Source: Dyella acidiphila (lineage in GTDB: Bacteria > Pseudomonadota > Gammaproteobacteria > Xanthomonadales > Rhodanobacteraceae). Taken from it: a stretch of DNA of 64,000 bases. Every line of letters starts with the position of its first letter. Within the stretch, counting starts at the first letter, position 1. The notes below the pieces were generated by a model. That model worked only from the letters and a program-made list of their open reading frames with translations, was not told the origin of the DNA and did no database searches. The stretch is from contig NZ_JACZZA010000001.1 in the NCBI RefSeq assembly GCF_014863405.1, positions 930,001-994,000 on the forward strand, read 5' to 3'. This document shows, in pieces, positions 9,153 to 18,256 of the stretch. Made by a program: the position numbers and the translations under genes.

Positions 9153-9872
9153 TTGCCCCTTGAAATCCTCTACCAGGACGACGCCCTGATCGCGGTGAAC
9201 AAGCCCGCGGGCATGGCCGTGCATCGCTCGAAAATGGTCGGCAACACCGATGTTTTCCTGATCGATGTGCTGCGCGAGCAGGTCGGCGGCACGGTCTACC
9301 TGGCGCATCGCCTGGACCGCGCCACCAGCGGCGTGCTGCTGATTGCGCGCTCCAGCGAAGTGGCGGCGGCATTGGGCGAGCAGTTCATGAGCCGCGACGT
9401 ACACAAGCAATATCTCGCCGTGGTGCGCGGCTGGCCGGAGCCGGCCGAGGGTATCGTCGACTACCCGCTGCCGGGCTCGCGCGAAACCGGACCGCGGCGC
9501 GATGCGCTGACCGCCTACCGGTGCATGGCTACGGTGGAAGTGCCGATCGCGCTGGGCCGCTATCCGCAGCAGCGCTATGCACTGGTGCTGGCCGAGCCGC
9601 AGAGCGGCCGCTTCCGCCAGATCCGCAAGCATATGGCGCATATCCATCACCCGGTGATCGGCGACTGCCAGCATGGGCGCAGCGATCACAATCGCCTTTA
9701 CAAGCAGTATTTCAGCTGTCACCGCATGCTGCTGCATGCCTGGCGGCTGCACCTGCGCCATCCGCTGGACGGCCGGCCGATGCGCCTGGAGGCTCCCTTG
9801 GACGACGCCTATCGAAGCCTGCTGGCGCGCTTCGACTGGGAGCTGCCGCAGGAAAGCACGGCGACCAGCTAA
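9153..9872 (+). CDS. truC: tRNA pseudouridine(65) synthase
   Basis: 239 aa RluA-family pseudouridine synthase with the catalytic motif HRLDRATSGVLL (Asp55). The compact domain without an S4 domain and the C-terminal segment (YFSCHRMLLHAWRL) fit TruC, which modifies U65 in tRNA-Ile and tRNA-Asp. The start is a TTG at 9153, the first available start before the conserved LEILYQDD strand, with no strong SD. Confidence 0.88.
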   Translation: MPLEILYQDDALIAVNKPAGMAVHRSKMVGNTDVFLIDVLREQVGGTVYLAHRLDRATSGVLLIARSSEVAAALGEQFMSRDVHKQYLAVVRGWPEPAEGIVDYPLPGSRETGPRRDALTAYRCMATVEVPIALGRYPQQRYALVLAEPQSGRFRQIRKHMAHIHHPVIGDCQHGRSDHNRLYKQYFSCHRMLLHAWRLHLRHPLDGRPMRLEAPLDDAYRSLLARFDWELPQESTATS

Positions 9873-9882
9873 ACTGCGCCGC

Positions 9883-10305
9883 ATGTTATCCGTGAGCCGA
9901 TCCATCGTCCTGCCGGACTCCGAGCTGGTCGTACGCTTCCTGCGTGCCGACGGCCCGGGCGGCCAGCATGTGAACCGCACCGAGAGTGCGGTAGAACTGC
10001 GCTTCGACGTACTGCATTCGCCGTCGCTGCCCGACGATGTGCGCGCACGCCTGCTGGCGCGCAGCGACCGCCGCCTTACCGATGAAGGCGTGCTGGTGAT
10101 CCAGGCCCGGCGCTTCCGCGACCAGGGCCGCAATCGCGAGGACGCGCGCGAGCGCCTGCTGGAAATCCTGCGCGCCGCGCTGGTGGTGCCCAAGAAGCGG
10201 GTCGCCACCAAGCCCACCCGCGCATCGCAAAAGCGCCGGCTGGAAGGCAAGCAGCAGCGCGGCAAACTCAAGCAAGCCCGATCGCGATCCTGGAGCCACG
10301 AGTGA
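9883..10305 (+). CDS. arfB: alternative ribosome-rescue factor / peptidyl-tRNA hydrolase ArfB (YaeJ)
   Basis: 140 aa, starting at ATG 9883. The GGQ motif of class I release factors is present (GPGGQHVN, residues 24-31). The C-terminus is a basic tail rich in Lys, Arg and Gln that in this family threads into the empty mRNA channel of stalled ribosomes. It lacks the codon-recognition domains of full release factors. The stop overlaps the start of the next gene. Confidence 0.92.
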   Translation: MLSVSRSIVLPDSELVVRFLRADGPGGQHVNRTESAVELRFDVLHSPSLPDDVRARLLARSDRRLTDEGVLVIQARRFRDQGRNREDARERLLEILRAALVVPKKRVATKPTRASQKRRLEGKQQRGKLKQARSRSWSHE

Positions 10306-10895
10306 GCCCACCCATCCTGCCTGCCGTACCGCCCCAGGCACCGCTGCTGCAGAGCCGCTTCTGGCCCTGGCTGATGCGCAGCCTGCTGCGCCTGTCGGGC
10401 TGGCGCCTGCTCGGCCAGCTGCCGGACGTGCCCAAGCTGATCATCATCGGCGCACCGCATTCGTCCTATTGGGACGGCGTATGGGGGCTGATGATGAAGA
10501 TCGGCCTGGGCATCAACATCAACATCATGATCAAGCGCGAAGTGCTGGATGGCCCGCTGGGCATCATCCTGCGGCCGATCGGACTGATCCCGATCAATCG
10601 CAGCGCCGCGCTGAACGTGGTCGGCCAGATGGTGCAACGCTTTCAGCAGCACGATCGCATGTGGCTGGGCATTACCCCCGAGGGCACGCGCAAGCACGTG
10701 AAGCAGTGGAAATCGGGTTTTCTGCGCATTGCGCACGAAGCGAACGTGCCGATCCAGACCTTGTTTATCGACTACCCCAGCAAGACCTTCACCCTCGGTC
10801 CCGTGGTGCAGGCCAGCGACGATCCCGACGCGGACATGAGCACGATCCGCGCCTTGTTCCGTCCCTACCACGGCAAGCATCGCAATACCGAATAA
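10302..10895 (+). CDS. PlsC-like 1-acyl-glycerol-3-phosphate acyltransferase family protein
   Basis: 197 aa with a GTG start overlapping the arfB stop. It carries the acyltransferase HX4D motif (HSSYWD, residues 53-58) and the substrate-binding ITPEGTRK block (~124-131). It is shorter than typical PlsC and lacks an obvious N-terminal transmembrane anchor. Probably a lysophospholipid or other glycerolipid acyltransferase; substrate not inferable. Confidence 0.8.
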   Translation: MSPPILPAVPPQAPLLQSRFWPWLMRSLLRLSGWRLLGQLPDVPKLIIIGAPHSSYWDGVWGLMMKIGLGININIMIKREVLDGPLGIILRPIGLIPINRSAALNVVGQMVQRFQQHDRMWLGITPEGTRKHVKQWKSGFLRIAHEANVPIQTLFIDYPSKTFTLGPVVQASDDPDADMSTIRALFRPYHGKHRNTE

Positions 10896-10907
10896 AGGAG
10901 TACGCGC

Positions 10908-11552
10908 ATGGCCCTGATGGACACCCTCGGCATCCAGCACTACGACGCCTTCCTGCTCGCCTGCGTGGCGCTCGCCCTCACTCCCGGGCTCGATACCTTC
11001 TACATTCTCACGCGCAGCGGCCGTGAAGGGCATGTCGTGGGACTGGCGGCAGTATTGGGCATCAACACGGGCTGCATTGTGCACACGCTGGCGGCGGCGC
11101 TGGGCATCTCCGCGATTTTGATGACGTCGGCGCTGGCCTTCAGCGTGCTGAAGTACCTGGGCGCAGCCTATCTGGTGTGGACCGGCGTGCGCATGCTGCT
11201 GTCGCGCCGCAGTGCGCACCAGCCGACCGTGACGCGCGGCCAGGGTTTTGCCGCAGCATTTCGCCAGGGCATGCTGACCAATGTGCTCAATCCCAAGGTC
11301 GCGCTGTTCTTTCTGGCGCTGCTGCCACAGTTCGTTTCCATGCACGCGGCGCATCCGCAGTTCGGCTTGGTTGTACTTGGCCTCACAGTGATCGGCATCG
11401 GCCTGACCTGGTCAAGCGCGCTGGCGCTGATGGGCGGCCGCGTGCATCGCCTGCTGCTCGCCAAGCCGCGGCTGGGACAATGGATGGATCGCGTATGCGG
11501 CACCATCCTGCTCAGCTTCGGCGTGAAACTGGCATTGCAGCAGCGCAGCTAG
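10908..11552 (+). CDS. LysE/RhtB-family amino-acid exporter
   Basis: 214 aa, six predicted membrane segments. It shows ALTPGLDTFYIL in helix 1, GxxxG-rich helix 2 and the family block GFAAAFRQGMLTNVLNPKVALFFLALLPQF. Such transporters export homoserine/threonine, lysine or similar amino acids. Substrate cannot be read from the sequence. GGAG precedes the ATG, and it is 12 bp downstream of the acyltransferase gene. Confidence 0.88.
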   Translation: MALMDTLGIQHYDAFLLACVALALTPGLDTFYILTRSGREGHVVGLAAVLGINTGCIVHTLAAALGISAILMTSALAFSVLKYLGAAYLVWTGVRMLLSRRSAHQPTVTRGQGFAAAFRQGMLTNVLNPKVALFFLALLPQFVSMHAAHPQFGLVVLGLTVIGIGLTWSSALALMGGRVHRLLLAKPRLGQWMDRVCGTILLSFGVKLALQQRS

Positions 11553-11574
11553 TTCCTGCGAACCGCCGGCTGGC

Positions 11575-11610
11575 TTAGTCCGGACTTGCTCCGGGGATAA
11601 CCCAACACAC
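11575..11610. repeat. partial copy of the TAACCCAAC repeat, left of the NTF2-fold gene
   Basis: The segment with TCCGGACTTGCTCCGGGG followed by ATAACCCAAC resembles the right half of the fuller repeat at 12185-12230 (CCGGACCAAGCCCGGGGTAACCCAGC). Related repeats therefore lie on both sides of the gene at 11673-12116. Confidence 0.5.
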
Positions 11611-11672
11611 TCGGCTCGAAGCAACATCGTTCGGTTACCTGCGGATCAAGCCCGCAGTCGCCAAAGCTACGG

Positions 11673-12116
11673 TCATCCGCAATTTTCTTTTCGCTCGTTG
11701 TCGGACAAGCCGATGATGATCCAGCGATCCTGCACCTTGCCGAGCGTAAGTACGTCTGTGCCACAGTGATCCACGCGGCCATTGATGGTGAATTTGTATG
11801 GCGCCCATACCACCGCCAGGTTCTGGTCGACGTGCACGATCGGATCGTAGATGTTTTCGGCGATCGGGCCGCCCTTGTGCGCGGCGATGGCATCGGCCAG
11901 CTTTTCGATCGTCGGCCGACGCAGCTCGTTCTCATGCATGCTGGTGATTTCGATATTCGGTGCCACCACGGCGAGCAAGCCGTTTTTGTCCTGCTTGCCC
12001 AACGCATCGAAAAAGCGATGCACCGGCTCCATCACTTGGGCGTTTTGATCGGCAGCGTGGCAGCTCCACGCCGATCCCAATGCAAGCGCAGCAAACACGA
12101 CTAAACGACGATTCAT
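11673..12116 (-). CDS. exported SnoaL/NTF2-fold protein
   Basis: 147 aa with an N-terminal signal peptide (VVFAALALGSAWSCHA) and a DUF4440/SnoaL-like body: HRFFDALGKQDKNGLLAVVAPNIEIT, then ENIYDPIVHVDQNLAVVWAPYKF. Members bind small molecules or have ketosteroid-isomerase-like folds; activity here is unknown. It is isolated between the LysE exporter and the LysR gene and flanked by GTAGGTTGGG-type repeats. Confidence 0.65.
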   Translation of the reverse strand: MNRRLVVFAALALGSAWSCHAADQNAQVMEPVHRFFDALGKQDKNGLLAVVAPNIEITSMHENELRRPTIEKLADAIAAHKGGPIAENIYDPIVHVDQNLAVVWAPYKFTINGRVDHCGTDVLTLGKVQDRWIIIGLSDNERKENCG

Positions 12117-12136
12117 GGCATACGTCCCTTGGCAGC

Positions 12137-12230
12137 GTAGGTTGGGTTAGCGCAGCGTAACCCAACGATATCGCTACGAAGCGAGTAGGTTGGGTTACCC
12201 CCGGACCAAGCCCGGGGTAACCCAGCCTAC
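12137..12230. repeat. two tandem GTAGGTTGGGTTA inverted repeats
   Basis: Copy one, at 12137-12166, begins GTAGGTTGGGTTAGCGCAGC and closes with GTAACCCAAC. Copy two, at 12185-12230, begins GTAGGTTGGGTTACCCC and closes with GGGGTAACCCAGCCTAC. Each folds into a hairpin. This GTAGGTTGGGTTAGC family is a dispersed palindromic repeat known from many gammaproteobacterial genomes. Confidence 0.75.
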
Positions 12231-12236
12231 GAATAG

Positions 12237-13247
12237 CTAGCGCTCGGAGTGGCCGGATTCGTCGTAGTCGCGATGCGTCAGCAGGCCAGGCCGGATCAGA
12301 TCGATGAACGCGCGCGCTTCCTGGCTGAGGAACTTGCCCTTGCGCATCACCACGCCATAACTGCGCTGCGGAAAGTACTGGCGCATATTGCGCACCATCA
12401 GCCGCGCGCGATCGGCTTCGGTAATGCAGATGCCGGTGACGATGGAAATGCCCAGCCCCATCGCCACGTATTCCTTGATCACCTCCCAGCCGCCGACCTC
12501 GATCGCCACCTGGTACGGCACCTGGCGCTGCTGGAAAACCAAGTCCACCAGCCGGTAGGTGGACAGGCGCTGCGGCGGCAGGATCAGGCCGTGCGGCGAG
12601 AGATCTTCCAGGGTGATGTCCTCTTTCTGCGCCAACGGGTGGTCCAGCGGCGTGATCAGCATCGGGTCGTAGTGATAGACCGGCGCCCAGGCGATGTCGT
12701 TGGGCACGTCCAGCATCGAGCCGACGGCGAAATCGGCTTCGTCGGCGCGCAGCAGCGCCATGCCGTCCTTGCCGGTGACATTGGCCAGCTGCAGCTGCAC
12801 TGCGGGGTATTGCTCGCGGTAGCGCCGCACCAGTTCGGGCAGCAGGTACTGGATGGTGGAACTGCCGGCGGCCACGGTCAGCCGTCCGGCCTGCATGCCC
12901 TTGATCTTGGCCTGGAAGTCGCGATCCAGATGCTCCCAGCCCTCCACCAGCGGGCGCGCCAGCTCATACAAGGCTTCGCCGGCGTCGGTGAGGTTGATGC
13001 GGCGCCGGCTGCGCTGCAGCAGCTCCACCCCCAGCTCGCGCTCCAGCGCCTGTAACTGCAGGCTGATCGAGGGCTGGGACAGGTACAGCGCCTCGGCCGC
13101 GCGGCTGAGGGTGCCAAGCTTTACGGTGGTGACAAAGGCGCGCATCTGCTTGAGCCGGTTGCCTTTGTAGTAGTACCGGCCGGCTTCCCCGCTGGCGGCG
13201 GTTTTGCGCGGGCGCCGCTTGGCGGCTGGGGCGACTTTTTTTGTCAT
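12237..13247 (-). CDS. LysR-family regulator, CysB-like, divergent from aceBA
   Basis: 336 aa. After a basic Lys/Arg/Ala-rich N-terminal extension of ~28 residues comes the LysR winged helix-turn-helix (QMRAFVTTVKLGTLSRAAEA, LYLSQPSISLQLQALERELG). A periplasmic-binding-protein-like effector domain follows. It starts 150 bp from aceB in divergent orientation, so it probably controls the glyoxylate shunt and itself. Inducer unknown. Many bacteria use IclR for this job, making a LysR here notable. Confidence 0.85.
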   Translation of the reverse strand: MTKKVAPAAKRRPRKTAASGEAGRYYYKGNRLKQMRAFVTTVKLGTLSRAAEALYLSQPSISLQLQALERELGVELLQRSRRRINLTDAGEALYELARPLVEGWEHLDRDFQAKIKGMQAGRLTVAAGSSTIQYLLPELVRRYREQYPAVQLQLANVTGKDGMALLRADEADFAVGSMLDVPNDIAWAPVYHYDPMLITPLDHPLAQKEDITLEDLSPHGLILPPQRLSTYRLVDLVFQQRQVPYQVAIEVGGWEVIKEYVAMGLGISIVTGICITEADRARLMVRNMRQYFPQRSYGVVMRKGKFLSQEARAFIDLIRPGLLTHRDYDESGHSER

Positions 13248-13283
13248 GTTCGGCTTCCGTTTGGGCTATTTCATGACAGCATC

Positions 13284-13331
13284 TTCAATACCTTAGCGTA
13301 TGTATTAATAAATTCAATAACTAGAATTGAA
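13284..13331. promoter_or_regulatory. AT-rich LysR/aceB intergenic region with TTCAAT half-sites
   Basis: The divergent intergenic region is strikingly AT-rich compared with its surroundings. TTCAAT occurs at 13284-13289 and 13313-13318, and its complement ATTGAA at 13326-13331. The last two form an inverted repeat with a 7-base spacer of the size expected for a LysR-type operator. Assignment as the binding site is inference. Confidence 0.45.
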
Positions 13332-13397
13332 ATATTTGGTTTGTCAAATCAAATCCCCGTGACTAGCTTCAGCACCGAACCCATGGTGGAGAAGCTC

Positions 13398-14993
13398 ATG
13401 GCAGTACTCAGTGAAAAGTTGGTCGCCCAGCCGGCCTGGATCCTTGCCGATGGCGCGGCCTACCGCGACATCCTGACTCCGGACGCGCTGGCCTTTCTGG
13501 CCCATCTGCACCGTTGTGCGGAGCCCAAGCGGCAGGCCTTGCTCAAGGCCCGCCGCCAGCGCCAGGCGCGCTATGACGCCGGCGCGCTGCCGGATTTCCG
13601 GCCGGATACCCAGGCCATCCGCGAGTCCGACTGGCTGGTGGCGCCGATTCCGGCCGCGCTGCAGGACCGCCGCGTGGAAATCACCGGCCCGGTCGAGCGC
13701 AAGATGATCATCAACGCCCTCAATTCCGGGGCGAAGGTGTTCATGGCCGATTTCGAGGATTCCTCGGCGCCCAGCTTTGCCAACCAGCTCGATGGCCAGC
13801 GCAACCTGCGCGATGCGGTCAACGGCACGCTGGAATACCGCTCGCCCGAGGGCAAGGAATACCGCGTCGGCGCCAATCCGGCTGTACTGGTGGTGCGTCC
13901 GCGTGGCTGGCACCTGCCGGAACGCCATGTCACCGTCGACGGCGAAACGATGGCCGGCGCCCTGGTCGACTTCGGCCTGTACGCCTTCCACAACGCCCAT
14001 GCCCTGCACAAGCGCGAGCTCGGCCCGTATTTCTACCTGCCCAAGCTGGAGGCGATGGAAGAAGCCGCGCTTTGGGACGAGGTGATGGCGCTGGCCGAAG
14101 ACGAACTGGGCCTGCCGCTGGGCACGATGAAGGCCACCGTGCTGATCGAAACCCTGCCGGCGGTGTTCCAGATGCATGAGATCCTGCATGCGCTGCGCGG
14201 CCGTGCGGTCGGCCTCAACTGTGGCCGCTGGGACTACATCTTTTCCTACCTGAAAACGCTGCGCGGCCATCGCGACCGCCTGCTGCCCGAACGCGGCCAG
14301 GTGGTGATGACGGTGCCGTTCCTGAAGAGCTATTCGGAACTGCTGATCCAGACCTGCCATCGCCGCGGCGCTTTTGCGATGGGCGGCATGGCCGCGCAGA
14401 TCCCGATCAAGGGCGACGACGACGCCAACGACAAGGCGCTGGCCAAGGTACGTGCCGACAAGCTGCGCGAAGTGCAGGCCGGCCACGACGGCACCTGGGT
14501 GGCGCATCCGGCGCTGGTGCCGGTCGCGATGGATATCTTCGACCGGCACATGCCCACGCCGAACCAGCTGCATGTGCTGCGCGACGATGTCAGCGCCGAC
14601 CGCGACGCGCTGATCGCCCCATGCGGCGGCACCATCAGCCGCGCCGGCTTCGACAACAACGTGGAAGTGGCGCTGCGCTACACCGCCGCATGGCTGGAAG
14701 GCATGGGTTGCGTGCCGATCCATAACCTGATGGAAGACGCCGCCACCGCGGAAATCGCCCGCGCGCAATTGTGGCAATGGCTGCATCACGGCAGCCTGGA
14801 ATTCCCCGATCACGCGCCGATCGACTTCGCCCTGTTCGATCACGCGCTGGCCGCGCACACGCATCGCCTGCAACAAAGCGAGCTGCCCGGCGCACGCCGC
14901 GCCGCCGACGCCGCCGAGCTGCTGACCGCGCTTACGCACGCCGACCAGCTCGGCGACTTCCTCACCCTTCCCGCCTACGCACAGCTCGCCTGA
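13398..14993 (+). CDS. aceB: malate synthase A
   Basis: Condenses glyoxylate with acetyl-CoA to malate in the glyoxylate shunt. Conserved blocks include [61 protein letters not shown] and [13 protein letters not shown], all typical of the A isoform. I chose ATG 13398 because GGAGAAG lies just before it and the resulting 531 aa match the family length (E. coli 533). The frame also opens at TTG 13341 and ATG 13383, which would add 19 or 5 residues without SD support. First gene of aceB-aceA. Confidence 0.93.
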   Translation: MAVLSEKLVAQPAWILADGAAYRDILTPDALAFLAHLHRCAEPKRQALLKARRQRQARYDAGALPDFRPDTQAIRESDWLVAPIPAALQDRRVEITGPVERKMIINALNSGAKVFMADFEDSSAPSFANQLDGQRNLRDAVNGTLEYRSPEGKEYRVGANPAVLVVRPRGWHLPERHVTVDGETMAGALVDFGLYAFHNAHALHKRELGPYFYLPKLEAMEEAALWDEVMALAEDELGLPLGTMKATVLIETLPAVFQMHEILHALRGRAVGLNCGRWDYIFSYLKTLRGHRDRLLPERGQVVMTVPFLKSYSELLIQTCHRRGAFAMGGMAAQIPIKGDDDANDKALAKVRADKLREVQAGHDGTWVAHPALVPVAMDIFDRHMPTPNQLHVLRDDVSADRDALIAPCGGTISRAGFDNNVEVALRYTAAWLEGMGCVPIHNLMEDAATAEIARAQLWQWLHHGSLEFPDHAPIDFALFDHALAAHTHRLQQSELPGARRAADAAELLTALTHADQLGDFLTLPAYAQLA

Positions 14994-15028
14994 TCGCGCG
15001 CATTGGCAACACCGTAAGGAGCCATGAC

Positions 15029-16324
15029 ATGAAGAACCATCTCCCCACCGCCGAACAGATCGCGCTGGACTGGAAGAACAATCCGCGCTGGACCGACGTG
15101 CGCCGCAACTACAGTGCCGAAGACGTGGCGCGCCTGCGCGGCACGGTGCAGGTCGAACATTCGCTGGCCCGCCGCGGCGCCGAGCGGCTGTGGAAATCGC
15201 TGCACAAGGAAGACTTCGTCAACGCGCTGGGCGCGCTCACCGGCAACCAGGCCATGCAGCAGGTGAAGGCCGGCCTGCAGGCGATTTACCTCAGCGGCTG
15301 GCAGGTGGCCGCCGATGCGAACGTGGCCGGCGAGATGTATCCGGACCAGTCGCTGTATCCGGCCAATTCGGTGCCGCAGGTGGTCAAGCGCATCAACAAC
15401 ACCTTGCTGCGCGCCGACCAGTTGCATCACGCCGAAGGCAAGGACGAGATCGACTGGATGGCGCCGATCGTGGCCGATGCCGAAGCCGGCTTCGGCGGCG
15501 TGCTCAACGCCTTCGAGCTGATGAAGGCGATGATTGAAGCAGGCGCGGCCGGCGTGCATTTCGAAGACCAGCTGGCGGCGGTGAAAAAGTGCGGCCACAT
15601 GGGCGGCAAGGTGCTGGTGCCCACGCGCGAAGCAGTGGACAAGCTCAATGTCGCGCGCCTGGCGGCTGACGTGCTCGGCGTGCCCACCTTGCTGGTGGCG
15701 CGCACCGATGCGGACGCCGCGGATCTGCTCACTTCCGACATCGACGACAACGACCGGCCGTTCACCACCGGCGAACGCACCGTGGAAGGTTTCTTCCGCG
15801 TGCGCGCCGGCCTGGACCAGGCCATCAGCCGCGGCCTGGCCTATGCCCCGTATGCCGATCTGGTGTGGTGCGAAACCAGCAAGCCAAACCTGGAAGAAGC
15901 GCGCAAGTTCGCCGAGGCGATTCATGCGAAATTCCCTGGCAAGCTGCTGGCCTACAACTGCTCGCCCAGCTTCAACTGGAAGAAGAACCTGGACGACGCC
16001 ACCATCGCCAAATTCCAGCGCGAGCTGGGCGCAATGGGCTACAAATTCCAGTTCATCACCCTGGCCGGCTTCCATAGCCTCAACTACGGCATGTTCGATC
16101 TGGCGCATGGCTATGCGCGCCGCCAGATGAGTGCATTCGTGGAATTGCAGGAAAAGGAATTCGCGGCCGCCGAACGAGGTTTCACCGCGGTGAAGCATCA
16201 GCGCGAAGTGGGCACCGGCTATTTCGACCAGGTAACGCAGGCGATCCAGCAGGGGCAGTCGTCGACGACTGCGCTGAAGGGCTCGACCGAAGAAGCCCAA
16301 TTTCATCGGGCTTCGGCAGCCTGA
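15029..16324 (+). CDS. aceA: isocitrate lyase
   Basis: 431 aa, starting at ATG 15029 with TAAGGA at 15015-15020. Cleaves isocitrate to succinate and glyoxylate. The catalytic signature [14 protein letters not shown] is at residues 186-199 (nucleophilic Cys188), and the substrate loop YNCSPSFNW is present. Length matches the ~430-aa bacterial class. It follows aceB by 35 bp, so the shunt enzymes are co-transcribed. Confidence 0.96.
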   Translation: MKNHLPTAEQIALDWKNNPRWTDVRRNYSAEDVARLRGTVQVEHSLARRGAERLWKSLHKEDFVNALGALTGNQAMQQVKAGLQAIYLSGWQVAADANVAGEMYPDQSLYPANSVPQVVKRINNTLLRADQLHHAEGKDEIDWMAPIVADAEAGFGGVLNAFELMKAMIEAGAAGVHFEDQLAAVKKCGHMGGKVLVPTREAVDKLNVARLAADVLGVPTLLVARTDADAADLLTSDIDDNDRPFTTGERTVEGFFRVRAGLDQAISRGLAYAPYADLVWCETSKPNLEEARKFAEAIHAKFPGKLLAYNCSPSFNWKKNLDDATIAKFQRELGAMGYKFQFITLAGFHSLNYGMFDLAHGYARRQMSAFVELQEKEFAAAERGFTAVKHQREVGTGYFDQVTQAIQQGQSSTTALKGSTEEAQFHRASAA

Positions 16325-16394
16325 GCAGGCTTTCCTCCGCCGCCATGCCAACCAACGGGGACGGCCATGGCGGTGGAGGAAAATGGATCGTCCC

Positions 16395-18191
16395 TCAGGG
16401 TGCCGCCGGGTTCTCCGGCGGCACCAATACGATCACCGTCCAGCCGGGCCGCGGTTCCAGCTCGCGCCGCTCGGCGGCGACCCGCAACGCACCTTTTTCA
16501 TCCACGCCGAACATCAGCAGCGAAGTCGAACCGTATTGCTCGATGAAATGCGGCCAGTCGAAGGTGGCGCTGAGTCCGGTCGCCTTGATGCGCCAGCCGC
16601 GAATCAGCAGATCGGCAAAGCGCGCGTGCGTCATCCCTTCCTCGAACAACGCCGGCACCAGCAGGCGATCGTTGAACTCCTTGCGCTGGCTGGCTTCCTG
16701 CGGCGACAGATTGCGCAGGCGATAAACCTTCTCGCGGCCGAATTCCTGCTGATAGTGCAGACAGGCCAGCGAATTGCGCTCGCGGTGCGTGGACAGGCCC
16801 AACATCTGGCCGATACCGATCACGCTCAGATGGCGATCGGCGTGAGCGGAAACCGGATTGCCGTAGAAGGTATGGAAGCCATCCATGCGTGCGCGGCGGA
16901 TGCCGTCCCAATCATCGTCGGCCAGCAGGATATGGAAGCCTGCATCCTTCAGCACCTTGCCGATGGCCCGCGCCACCGCATCCGAACCATAGATCAACAC
17001 GCCATGCGGATCTGGTTCGGCCACCTTCAGCCAGCGCGCCAGCGGCCGTGCCGTGGCACTCTGGAACACCACGGTGCCGATGATCAGGATAAACACTAGC
17101 GGCACCAGCACTTCGCTGCCGTGGATGCCCAGGTTGGCCAGGCGCAGCGCGAACAGCGCCGATACCGAAGCGGCCACGATGCCGCGCGGCGCCACCCACG
17201 AAATCAGCGCACGCTCGCGCCAGTTCAGGCTGCTGCCGAAGCTGGAGATGATCACGCTGATCGGCCGTATGACGAACTGCGCGACCAGGAAGATGGCGAT
17301 GCCCGCCCACAACACACCTGGCGGCAGCGGCCAATGCAGCCGCGCTGCGAGCAGGATAAACAGCATCGATACCAGCAAGATGGTGAGATGCTCTTTGAAG
17401 TCCAGGATGTCGTCGATGTGCACATCGCGCATATTGCCCAGCGCAATACCCATGATCGTCACCGCCAGCAGTCCCGAATCGTGCGCCAGCTGATTGGCGA
17501 ACGTGAAAGCGAGCAACACCAGCGCCAGCACTCCGAAATTCTGCAGGTATTCGGGAATCCACTGCCGCCGCAGCAGCAAGGCCAAGATCAGCGCAGCCAC
17601 GCCACCACATAGCGCGCCGGTCAGCACGGTCGAGACGAACACGCCAATCGCATGGCCCTGGTGATGCGAGACGATGGCTTCGTAGATCAGTACCGCGAAC
17701 AGTGCACCGAGGGGATCAATCGCAATGCCTTCCCAGCGCAGCGTATTGGCGATGCGCTCGTTCGGCCGCAGCGTGCGCAGCATCGGCACGATCACCGTGG
17801 GGCCGGTGACGCAGGTGAGTGCGCCGAACAGCAACGCCAGATCCCAGGCCATGCCGGCCAGGTAGTGCGCGGCTGCGGCCAGCAGCAGCAAGGCCACAAT
17901 CGCCCCATAGCTCACCAGGCCACGCACGACATGGCTGATGCCCGACAATTCGTGGAAGCGCAGCGTAAGGCTGCCTTCGAACAGGATCAGCGCGACCGAC
18001 AGGGAGACCATCGGCATCAGCAGCGGGCCGAGCAGCTTGTCCGGATCGAACACTTGCCCCACCGGCCCCAGCAGGATGCCGGCCAGCAGCAGGAACAGGA
18101 TCGCCGGAAGTTTTACGCGCCAAGCCAGCCATTGCGCAAAAAAGCCGATCGCCAGCATGCCGGTCAGCATCAGGCCCAGCTCGATATTCAT
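16395..18191 (-). CDS. CPA1-type cation:proton antiporter with C-terminal regulatory domain
   Basis: 598 aa, starting at MNIELG with a purine-rich AAAGGGG upstream. About 12 membrane segments make up the first ~390 residues, including LFGALTCVTGPTVIVPML and WEGIAIDPLGALFAVLIYEA, where conserved Asp/Asn residues of Na+/H+ exchangers sit. The remainder (~400-590) resembles a TrkA-N NAD-binding domain (HGVLIYGSDAVARAIGKVL) and a TrkA-C-like tail, suggesting nucleotide gating. Likely an inner-membrane Na+(K+)/H+ antiporter; ion specificity not determinable. Confidence 0.85.
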   Translation of the reverse strand: MNIELGLMLTGMLAIGFFAQWLAWRVKLPAILFLLLAGILLGPVGQVFDPDKLLGPLLMPMVSLSVALILFEGSLTLRFHELSGISHVVRGLVSYGAIVALLLLAAAAHYLAGMAWDLALLFGALTCVTGPTVIVPMLRTLRPNERIANTLRWEGIAIDPLGALFAVLIYEAIVSHHQGHAIGVFVSTVLTGALCGGVAALILALLLRRQWIPEYLQNFGVLALVLLAFTFANQLAHDSGLLAVTIMGIALGNMRDVHIDDILDFKEHLTILLVSMLFILLAARLHWPLPPGVLWAGIAIFLVAQFVIRPISVIISSFGSSLNWRERALISWVAPRGIVAASVSALFALRLANLGIHGSEVLVPLVFILIIGTVVFQSATARPLARWLKVAEPDPHGVLIYGSDAVARAIGKVLKDAGFHILLADDDWDGIRRARMDGFHTFYGNPVSAHADRHLSVIGIGQMLGLSTHRERNSLACLHYQQEFGREKVYRLRNLSPQEASQRKEFNDRLLVPALFEEGMTHARFADLLIRGWRIKATGLSATFDWPHFIEQYGSTSLLMFGVDEKGALRVAAERRELEPRPGWTVIVLVPPENPAAP

Positions 18192-18256
18192 GCGCGCCCC
18201 TTTTGCGATAACGGCGGATGGCCGCAACGCAACTTAAGCACGGCGCATGTCCAGGT

